A DNA stretch of 64,000 nucleotides from UBA7446 sp049596455 (GTDB taxonomy: Bacteria > Bacteroidota > Bacteroidia > Flavobacteriales > Flavobacteriaceae): NCBI GenBank assembly GCA_049596455.1, contig JBMYLP010000003.1, forward strand, positions 62,001 to 126,000, given 5' to 3'. The notes beneath the pieces are model-generated. The model did no database searches, had not been told where the DNA came from, and saw nothing but the letters and a program-made list of their open reading frames with translations. Shown in pieces: positions 36,143-43,251 of this stretch (positions within the stretch are counted from its first letter, which is position 1; every line of letters starts with the position of its first letter). The translations under genes and the position numbers were made by a program.

Positions 36143-36586
36143 CTATTCGGAAATGGCAACTGGCAATGTCCAATGGACTTCAACAGGAATTTCCAAATTT
36201 GTCTTAAATGCAGGCTGAAATCTAGGCAAGGAAGCAACAACCTCCTCAACAGACGAAAAAACCAGCGGTGGAATGCTGCCTTGCTTGGTGTTTGAATAGC
36301 CCACAATTGAAAGCTGGCCAATAGTATCTACTTTTAAGCTAACATAGAGGGTGTCAAGTTTAACAGGCGAAATACGATCTGAATCAAATTTTTTATCCAG
36401 TTTGTTTTGTATGATTTCCGTAAAACAGCTCCAATTCTCTTCGGTATTGTCTTTTGGGCAATCAGGATACAACGGGGGCTCGTCCATTTCTGTCCAATTC
36501 ACATTGGGTGCTTGAGGTTTTGTTTTTGGAGAAGAGCATCCAATACAAAAAAGCAATGCCAACAAAAAAACCCTCCAAAACTTCAT
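36143..36586 (-). CDS. TonB C-terminal-like lipoprotein
   Basis: 147 residues from MKFWRVFLLALLFCIGCSSP, a lipoprotein signal with the lipobox IGC; the frame extends 105 nt further but that part lacks a signal. The mature part (DCPKDNTEENWSCFTEII, then LYVSLKVDTIGQLSIVGY and PRFQPAFKTNLEIPVEVHWTLP) follows the layout of flavobacterial TonB C-terminal/energy-transducer-like domains. It lacks the transmembrane anchor and proline-rich arm of real TonB. Exact role unknown. Confidence 0.7.
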   Translation of the reverse strand: MKFWRVFLLALLFCIGCSSPKTKPQAPNVNWTEMDEPPLYPDCPKDNTEENWSCFTEIIQNKLDKKFDSDRISPVKLDTLYVSLKVDTIGQLSIVGYSNTKQGSIPPLVFSSVEEVVASLPRFQPAFKTNLEIPVEVHWTLPVAISE

Positions 36587-36653
36587 TGGATAAAAGTAAA
36601 AAATAAAGCCTTGTTTTTTGATTGTAGCCATGAATAATTTGTATTTTAGAATT

Positions 36654-37148
36654 ATGGATATAGCACTTTTAATTCTTGGCGCACTCCTCATTATGTTAGG
36701 TTTGGCAGGTAGTTTTTTGCCTGTAATTCCAGGCCCGCTAACCAGTTGGTTTGGTTTGCTGTCGCTGCACTACACCAGTAAAATAGAACAAGACTGGGGC
36801 TTTTTGGGCTGGACATTAGCAATTGCACTAGTCATTATGATATTGGATTATATCATTCCCATTTGGGGCACCAAAGCCTTTGGTGGAACAAAAGCAGGAG
36901 CCATTGGCTCTACTATTGGCTTAGTAGTTGGGCTATTTTTTCCACCCTTTGGGATTATTCTTGGGCCTTTTGTTGGGGCATTTGCAGGAGAGCTCAGCAA
37001 AAATCCAAACCGCCAAATTGCATTAAAGGCAGCCTTTGGTTCTTTTTTAGGCTTTCTTTCAGGTGTAGCACTTAAGCTTATCGTTTCTGTAGTTTATTTG
37101 CTATTTTTTGTTTCAACAGCCTGGAAAGGGTTTCAGGGTTGGTTTTAG
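36654..37148 (+). CDS. DUF456 membrane protein
   Basis: 164 residues from MDIALLILGALLIMLGLAGS; a start 12 codons earlier is less likely. It has about four hydrophobic helices and glycine-rich GTKAFGGTKAGAIGSTIG and PPFGIILGPFVGAFAGEL repeats, which identify DUF456, a small inner-membrane family of unknown function. It converges with the Cas9-like locus, whose repeat element begins 24 nt after the stop. Confidence 0.88.
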   Translation: MDIALLILGALLIMLGLAGSFLPVIPGPLTSWFGLLSLHYTSKIEQDWGFLGWTLAIALVIMILDYIIPIWGTKAFGGTKAGAIGSTIGLVVGLFFPPFGIILGPFVGAFAGELSKNPNRQIALKAAFGSFLGFLSGVALKLIVSVVYLLFFVSTAWKGFQGWF

Positions 37149-37171
37149 AACCAGGAGCAAAAAGGAAGCGC

Positions 37172-37243
37172 GTTGCTTTTCAAATCACAATACTATACTT
37201 GTAAAAATACGTGTACTGAAGTTGTTCTGTATCAAATCACAAT
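37172..37243 (-). CRISPR. Two-repeat, one-spacer CRISPR-like element
   Basis: On the minus strand, in the 3' untranslated region of the Cas9-like gene, the 13-mer TATTGTGATTTGA occurs twice, 52 nt apart (37244-37232 and 37192-37180). Each copy continues imperfectly to CAAC, giving repeat-like units at 37243-37221 and 37191-37172 around a 29-nt spacer (37220-37192). TTATTGTGAT of the first copy is perfectly complementary to ATCACAATAA in the tracrRNA-like RNA at 40691-40699. The pairing then has a TT/TT internal loop and three more pairs (GAT/ATC), the lower stem, bulge and upper stem of a type II crRNA:tracrRNA duplex. The 3' halves of the two repeats differ, so this is a degenerate or minimal array. 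Confidence 0.6.
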
Positions 37244-37282
37244 AAATTTTAACTAAACAAAACAATAAAAACGAATACTCCC

Positions 37283-40200
37283 TTAATGCATCTCTGGAAC
37301 TTTTAAAAGTTTATAAAACGGTGTTATCTCACCAAGTACACTTATAGATACTTTAAATGGGTTGTGCGTTAGCCACCCTGTTTTCCTACTACCAAAGTTT
37401 AAAATCCGAACATAGTTTGGATAGCTTTGATCATAAACATCTAAATCATATACCTGTCTAAATTCATAATACTTACTCGAAATACGTTGCACACGGTAAA
37501 CGTTTTCCCAAAGGCTAATACCACTGTTCAATCTTCGGTGAATCTCTTTATGGCTCAAGCCCAAAATAAAGCAGTCGTTGATATGCAGTGTTGAAATAAT
37601 CATACGCCCATCTGGTGGAAGTTGATATAGTGGTTCCTTATTTCGAATGCGACGCACGGCCTCCCAAAACGTAACCACCTGTTCTTGATAAGTGTTATCA
37701 ATGCTTTGATAGATGAGCACATGATGGTTGTTTCGTGGGTTTACGTATTTATTTTTTCCTTTACTCAGCTGAACAGCATTACCTACATTTTCTCGCATTC
37801 TCACACGGCGCACAGGGACGTTGTCGCCGCGCTTGTTGGGTAAAAACACATTCGTTTCCCAGCCTGTTTCAGTGGGAGAGCAAAGAGCATTTTTTGGCAC
37901 TTTACCATTTACAAACCCTCCGCATAAATCAATTTGATCGTAAACTAATTCCCGAATACTATAGTCGACAATTTTACTTACTTGCTTTGCCGTATTTAAA
38001 CTACTAATGGGCTTGCGAATGTGATACGCCTCTTGCCCTTCTGCGGTTTTCCGCTTGCCATAATAGCTGTCTTTGTGTAGTTTTCCTTTTGGAGTCAAAT
38101 GAACAACCTCGCTGTTTTTTTGAACCATTCTTCGAACTACTTGATGTTGTACATCAACAGAGATGGATATGGTTTTGTAGGCTTGAATAGCATCTCTAGT
38201 AAATTGTGCCCAAGGTGTGGGAAAAACCCCTCTATAAGACAAGGGCTCATACCTGTTCCAATGTCTCAATTCTTCCAAATAGCTAGGTTCGTTAAGCGCA
38301 GTAACCAAAGCTATGGTTGCAGGCTCTCTAGAATTCAAATGCCGTGCTTTTTTGTTAAACGCACTTAGGGTACTAATCCCCCATTTGCTTCGTAAACTAC
38401 TTGTAGCATTGCCGCGAGCAGCAATAACCTCAGGGGCAACACGACTCAGGTAATTTTTTACCTTAAACGCCATATGATGTCGATCATCAAACTCCTGAGC
38501 AACGCTATCATGCACATAATTAGATGCGGTAAAATGTTTAAATTTAAGATAAGGACCGTGCTTCCCTGAACCGTTTAAAAGTTGATCTAAAACACGTGTT
38601 TTTACACGCTCCCAAACCCCAGATGGCTGCGTAATAAAATATTCATAAGGGGTTTTGTTAATGATGTTTTGCTTGAAAAAGGTCATACAAAGTGCCTTAT
38701 TTCGATCGGAATCATTAAAAAACCTTTCCCAAGGATGAATATAAACGATGGAAACTTCGTCCGTGAAAAGTTTTTCCAAAGTAATTGGTGTACTGGTATA
38801 GGGGCATATTTTATTCCACTCTAACCAAAGCTTATATTTAAACAAATTAGTGTGGGTAGGGTTTTGACCTGCCTCAAGCACTGCGTCATGGATTTTGGGA
38901 AGCTCTTGTTCTCTAATTTTTTTTGAAATCACCAATGCCTTTCGGTGTTTGGCATTGATTTTTACATCACTTGATAGCACAAAATTGATTTGGTCAATGT
39001 TTCCGTATTCTTGTATTAAATTATTAACCAATTTGCGTAGCTCAAACACAGGTTTTTGTGCCACAGGCTTAAACTTGCGCATGATATCACGGTCTTCATC
39101 TGGTGTAACGGGGAGGGTGCTCTCCTCTCGGTGATGCTCAATCAAGTATAGTTTTTGAGCATTTAGCTGGATACCAAAAACATCGCTAAAATCATATACC
39201 CAGTCTGGATCATCAATCTTGTTGTCTTCAACTGCAGCTTCGATAAAATAAGTGATGTTATCTTTAATTTCGCTGCTTAATTCATTCCAACGTTTCTCGC
39301 CAATGGCATTCTTTACGCCGGCTAAAATTATGGCATTTTTTGCAGGATATCCTTCTTCTAAATAATGTAAAATAGTGCGAGCAGCCTTCATGCTTAACTT
39401 TCCAAAACCAGGCTTAAGTTTTATGGCAGCTACTGTTTTTGCCTTCTTTAAAGACAATCCCCATCGGTCTCTAAGTCGTTCGGTGAGCAGCGTTTTATCA
39501 GAGTAAAAATGAAGGTCGTGCCAAAGCTCGTGCTGTTCGTCATTGGTAAAGGATAAAAAGCGCTGTCCAAAGGCAGTAGAACGAGATAAGTGCGTAATGG
39601 TGTTTGCTAAATATATTTTGGTAGAGTCTTCGTAGTTAAAGGCAAACTTGTCCTCAACACCAAGGGCAACACGCACTTTTTTAAACATAAATCCAGAAAA
39701 ATGTGTAGCTACTTTAAGGGCTTCTTTGCGTTGTTTTGCGTTTAGTGGTTCTCCGTGAAGTTGAATAGAATCCAGCCAACAATAAATGTTATACCACTCA
39801 TTGATTGGGTGGCTTTGCCACATAGACTTTTTATCTTTTTCATACGGACATGTAGAAGCTACACCTCTTAGTTTTCGGTATTGGGAAGGGCGTTGATAAA
39901 ATAAAATCCCTTTGTTTCCACCTTCTCCAATGAGTGTTTGCCTAAAGCTTTCATTTAAAAAATGGTGGTGTTTTTCTTGTACATCTAACAATTCTTGAAT
40001 TTCTTCAGAATACATGCTTCTGTCTAAATAGCGATTACGTACCCTATTTTCGTTATAACTATACGGCTGTCCTTTTTTGGAAATGAGTTCATTTAGATAC
40101 GTGCCTAAATATTGCTCATTTAAATGCTGCTGGGTATGTTGGATACCAAGACGATTTGCGCTGGGAAGCCCTTCAATTAAAATTTTAGCATTGGTTTTGT

Positions 40201-40663
40201 CGTTTATGCTATTCATCATTTTACCCCTTCGCTGGGTCAAATGGTAAAGTACTCTACCCAATTCGTGTTTTGATAACTTTTCAACAACCCCTTTTGCCCT
40301 TAGCTCATAAGGGTTCATGGCAAACCATTGTTGCATTTTCTTATCCTTTGAGGACAAGCTGTTCTCCTTTTTCCATTTTTTCAGTTCCTTAGAGGTCAAG
40401 GGTAACATTCCCATTTGCGCCAAAAACGATAGCATTTTTTGCTTTCTGTAGGTTTTGCGCAAATACACATTCCGTGCATTTCTTGTTTGCGTGCGGATGG
40501 TTGCATTAGAAGTTTCGCGATCACCTTCACCTAAGTGATTCACAAAAGAGGTGAAAATTCGAGTGCCCATATTCACAATACGAGGACTATTGGATTGACG
40601 AACTAACGCCCAACCAATAGATTCTGTTCCAATATGTAAACCCAAAATTTGTTTCACTTTCAA
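37283..40663 (-). CDS. cas9: Cas9 homologue lacking RuvC and HNH catalytic residues
   Basis: 1126 residues with full Cas9 layout. It has RuvC-I (ILGLHIGTESIGWAL), an Arg-rich bridge helix (RTQTRNARNVYLRKTYRKQK, about 57-76), a recognition lobe, RuvC-II (DQINFVLSSDVKINAKHR), HNH (KICPYTSTPITLEKLFTDEV), RuvC-III and a C-terminal PAM-interacting-like region. Every catalytic position is replaced. RuvC-I Asp is H10, RuvC-II Glu is V562, and the RuvC-III His and Asp are P781 and I784. In HNH the DxDH motif reads S638-I-V-Y641, and the downstream Asn is K664. The frame is intact and the surrounding motifs are kept, so it should bind guide RNA and DNA without cutting. Start is TTG (GTG at codon 3 is an alternative); no in-frame ATG exists after the upstream stop. 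No cas1, cas2 or csn2 nearby. Confidence 0.92.
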   Translation of the reverse strand: MKVKQILGLHIGTESIGWALVRQSNSPRIVNMGTRIFTSFVNHLGEGDRETSNATIRTQTRNARNVYLRKTYRKQKMLSFLAQMGMLPLTSKELKKWKKENSLSSKDKKMQQWFAMNPYELRAKGVVEKLSKHELGRVLYHLTQRRGKMMNSINDKTNAKILIEGLPSANRLGIQHTQQHLNEQYLGTYLNELISKKGQPYSYNENRVRNRYLDRSMYSEEIQELLDVQEKHHHFLNESFRQTLIGEGGNKGILFYQRPSQYRKLRGVASTCPYEKDKKSMWQSHPINEWYNIYCWLDSIQLHGEPLNAKQRKEALKVATHFSGFMFKKVRVALGVEDKFAFNYEDSTKIYLANTITHLSRSTAFGQRFLSFTNDEQHELWHDLHFYSDKTLLTERLRDRWGLSLKKAKTVAAIKLKPGFGKLSMKAARTILHYLEEGYPAKNAIILAGVKNAIGEKRWNELSSEIKDNITYFIEAAVEDNKIDDPDWVYDFSDVFGIQLNAQKLYLIEHHREESTLPVTPDEDRDIMRKFKPVAQKPVFELRKLVNNLIQEYGNIDQINFVLSSDVKINAKHRKALVISKKIREQELPKIHDAVLEAGQNPTHTNLFKYKLWLEWNKICPYTSTPITLEKLFTDEVSIVYIHPWERFFNDSDRNKALCMTFFKQNIINKTPYEYFITQPSGVWERVKTRVLDQLLNGSGKHGPYLKFKHFTASNYVHDSVAQEFDDRHHMAFKVKNYLSRVAPEVIAARGNATSSLRSKWGISTLSAFNKKARHLNSREPATIALVTALNEPSYLEELRHWNRYEPLSYRGVFPTPWAQFTRDAIQAYKTISISVDVQHQVVRRMVQKNSEVVHLTPKGKLHKDSYYGKRKTAEGQEAYHIRKPISSLNTAKQVSKIVDYSIRELVYDQIDLCGGFVNGKVPKNALCSPTETGWETNVFLPNKRGDNVPVRRVRMRENVGNAVQLSKGKNKYVNPRNNHHVLIYQSIDNTYQEQVVTFWEAVRRIRNKEPLYQLPPDGRMIISTLHINDCFILGLSHKEIHRRLNSGISLWENVYRVQRISSKYYEFRQVYDLDVYDQSYPNYVRILNFGSRKTGWLTHNPFKVSISVLGEITPFYKLLKVPEMH

Positions 40664-40680
40664 AATTTTTTATACATTTG
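40648..40680 (+). promoter_or_regulatory. Promoter of the tracrRNA-like RNA
   Basis: TTTG (40648-40651), a 21-nt spacer and TACATTTG (40673-40680) form a Bacteroidota promoter pointing away from the Cas9-like gene. The -33 element lies inside that gene's first codons. Predicted start is about 40684. Confidence 0.65.
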
Positions 40681-40683
40681 TGG

Positions 40684-40754
40684 CATCTTATCACAATAAG
40701 GCTTTTTGCCGTGGACTAGTGTCCAGCGTCCCGCTTAGGTGGGACATTTTTTTT
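40684..40754 (+). ncRNA. tracrRNA-like small RNA
   Basis: The sequence reads like a type II-C tracrRNA. An anti-repeat ATCTTATCACAATAAG (40685-40700) is followed by a nexus hairpin GGC-TTTTT-GCC (40700-40710), a second hairpin GGAC-TAGT-GTCC (40713-40724), and a terminator hairpin GTCCCGC-TTAG-GTGGGAC (40728-40745) with eight Ts (40747-40754). It has its own promoter and is transcribed divergently from the Cas9-like gene. The anti-repeat pairs with the repeat copies at 37172-37243. No crRNA is fused to it. It should form the guide scaffold bound by the Cas9-like protein. Confidence 0.8.
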
Positions 40755-41086
40755 ACTTTCTATTTAACTTAGCCAAGGTTAAGGTCGAGAGTTTCTCGAC
40801 CATACACCCCGGCGTAGCATAACAATCAAAGCATAAATAAATAGGGTTCGCTGCTACTTGATGAACCACTATAAATGGGCAAAAAAGGTTGCGGGTACAA
40901 CTGCTCCTTAATATGGTTGTCCTAAATCCCACTAACAGCAAATGTGCGTGATGAGCGATAGGTGTTGAGCTCTAAAGGGTTGAATGTATATAAAGGGGGG
41001 CGAACTAACGTTTTCAGCTAATAAAAAGGTCCGAAAAGCAAGTTTTCCTTGTTGTAGGAATATACTTACAAACTGTAAGTGTTGTA
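40755..41086. other. 332-bp intergenic region without a supported gene
   Basis: I see no credible gene; a 62-codon frame on the minus strand (40753-40941) lacks protein-like composition. It holds an 8-bp perfect inverted repeat GGTCGAGA-GTT-TCTCGACC (40783-40801), a run of six Gs near 40997, and a CTTACA/TGTAAG hairpin just past the ppiD stop. The patchy composition suggests decayed sequence between the tracrRNA and ppiD. Confidence 0.6.
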
Positions 41087-43195
41087 TTAGTAATACAGGC
41101 TGCGGTTGTCCGTTACCTCAAACGTCTTTTTGACAGCATTGGATGCATTCATCTCAATGTTTTGCTTGGCAGCATTCAGAATTGAAGCTTTATAACCCGC
41201 GTAATTTGTTAAACTATCAGCTGCCGTTTTTGCTTTAAGCTGTATCACATATACACCTGTATTTCCTCCAATAGGTTCTGAAACAGTGTCTAGGTCAATA
41301 CCAAATGCAGCACCAACAACTTCGGGTTCGTTAGACGCACCTGCTAGCATGCTCGTAAAGCGATTTACTGCTTTGGCGGTACTTACCGTTTGTTCAAATT
41401 GTGCAGCAACCTCTTCAAGTGTATCGTAATCGTCTATTTGCTTTAATAACGCAGCTTCCTTTTTTTCTTTCATCACAAGCGAGGAAACAGTTGTTTTAAG
41501 TTCCTCGGCATCTGGAAGTCCAGCTGCTTTAACGTTTGTTATTTGAACAATAATATAGCCTCCCGTAGATAGTGCAAATCGTTTGACGTCTAATGCCTGA
41601 CGACCTTCTTCAAAAGCCCAACGCACTACCTGACGCTGTGCACCCAAGATAGGCAAAGACTCGTCTAGTACTTTAACATCATTAATTTCTTTAATACTGT
41701 ACTTTTTTTGTGTGGCTAGCTCTTGAAAATCTGCTTTTTGCACATCTAGTTCAAACTGTGTGGCTTCAGTAAAAACTTGATTACTTGTAGCCTCAGAGGG
41801 AATCAGTTTTTTAGCTATCGTAGCTAGCTTTACAACATCTTTTTTGTCTTGAATTTCAATCACATGAAAACCGAATTCAGTTTCTGCTACACCAACAGCA
41901 CCTACGCGATTTCCAAAAACAAAATCACTGAAAGGTGCCACCATGTCTTCTCGTACAAACTCAGGCAAATCACCGCCTCTTGTAGCCGATGGGCCATCAG
42001 AATTTTCGCGTGCCAATTGGGCAAAATCACTGCCTCTTTTTGCTTTTCTGAGTAATGTATTTGCAAGATTTCTAGCTGCTGCTTTGGTACGGGTTACTGT
42101 TGCTGCAGCTCGAGACGCACCGTTGTACGCAATAAGAATATGACGCGCTTTAGCTTTTCCGCCTTTGCTGCGTGCAACCATGCGTGAGATGTTTGTATAG
42201 CCGTTGTCTTCGTAAGGTCCAAAAACTTCACCTAATGGAAGGTTAAACAACGTATTGGCATAGTTCCCTGAGAGTTCTGATGCTGTAACAAAAGTGTCTT
42301 GAAACGGAACATCTGAATTTTCACCAATAAAAGCTGCCAAGGCATCTACACCAACATCAGCAAACGAAGGAAAGGTTTCATCTTGTTTTGACACTTCATT
42401 AAACTCCACACGAGTGGTAAGGAGCTTGCGTAATTCATTTTCAATAAGCACCTTGTCTTCTGGCGTGGGAGCCTCTGCAAATTGCACATAACGCAAATCT
42501 CTTGCTTCTTCACGCTCGTAAGTGTCTGCGTTTTCTGCAATATAATTCGCAATATCTTTGGTTGAAACGGTAACAATACTGTCTGGTATTACAGTATAAG
42601 GAATACGCACATAGTCCATATCAACAAGGTCGTTTTGTAGGGTGTAACTCTGTTGTGCTTCAAAGGACGTTACATTCAGCCCAGCAGATACCATATTAAT
42701 GTACTGCTCTACACGAAGGTTATTGATTATTGATGCTTCTTGCGCCTTCCATTGTTCAAACCCTTGCGGGTTATTTTGGCTTAGGTCTAAAATAAAATCT
42801 GTAAATCGTTCAGGGTCAAATGCGCCATCTTCTCCCTGAAATTGTGGATCGGAAGAAAAATTTGGGTCATTTTTTAAGAATTGCTCAATGTGGCTTTTTC
42901 CAACTGTCAAGCCTAAGGCATCAAATGTTTGCTCATATGCTTTCGCATTGGTTGATTGTTCATAGGCAAAATTTACAGCTTGCATGGTAGACATGCGGTA
43001 GCTGCGCTCTGCAAAATCTACCTGACGACTGAATTCATCAATCCCTACTTCTTCATCTCCAACCACCAAAACGGGCTCTTGACTTGAGGAAGAATTTCCA
43101 TCAAAAAGTCCTGTAAAAACAAACGCCAATAGCGCCATTCCTATGATGAATATTAAAAAGATAGATCGTTCTCTGATTTTACCTAAAATAGCCAT
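41087..43195 (-). CDS. ppiD: PpiD/SurA-type peptidylprolyl isomerase
   Basis: 702 residues. An N-terminal membrane anchor (IFLIFIIGMALLAFVFTGLF) is followed by a SurA-N-like helical chaperone region, and a central parvulin domain (KARHILIAYNGASRAA, FAQLARENSDGPSATRGGDL, FGFHVIEI). A second, weaker parvulin-like or chaperone region follows. It is a periplasmic folding factor for outer-membrane proteins, anchored in the inner membrane. It is the last gene of the coaX-lptC operon, 56 bp after the CNNM/CBS gene. Confidence 0.92.
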   Translation of the reverse strand: MAILGKIRERSIFLIFIIGMALLAFVFTGLFDGNSSSSQEPVLVVGDEEVGIDEFSRQVDFAERSYRMSTMQAVNFAYEQSTNAKAYEQTFDALGLTVGKSHIEQFLKNDPNFSSDPQFQGEDGAFDPERFTDFILDLSQNNPQGFEQWKAQEASIINNLRVEQYINMVSAGLNVTSFEAQQSYTLQNDLVDMDYVRIPYTVIPDSIVTVSTKDIANYIAENADTYEREEARDLRYVQFAEAPTPEDKVLIENELRKLLTTRVEFNEVSKQDETFPSFADVGVDALAAFIGENSDVPFQDTFVTASELSGNYANTLFNLPLGEVFGPYEDNGYTNISRMVARSKGGKAKARHILIAYNGASRAAATVTRTKAAARNLANTLLRKAKRGSDFAQLARENSDGPSATRGGDLPEFVREDMVAPFSDFVFGNRVGAVGVAETEFGFHVIEIQDKKDVVKLATIAKKLIPSEATSNQVFTEATQFELDVQKADFQELATQKKYSIKEINDVKVLDESLPILGAQRQVVRWAFEEGRQALDVKRFALSTGGYIIVQITNVKAAGLPDAEELKTTVSSLVMKEKKEAALLKQIDDYDTLEEVAAQFEQTVSTAKAVNRFTSMLAGASNEPEVVGAAFGIDLDTVSEPIGGNTGVYVIQLKAKTAADSLTNYAGYKASILNAAKQNIEMNASNAVKKTFEVTDNRSLYY

Positions 43196-43251
43196 GGTTA
43201 AAAAATTTAGACTGGATGCGAAAATACAATTAAAAAGAAGAATTTAAAACG

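Noticed and set aside
40753..40941. 62-codon frame next to the tracrRNA
   Set aside because: Composition is not protein-like, it runs through a hairpin, and no family is recognisable.
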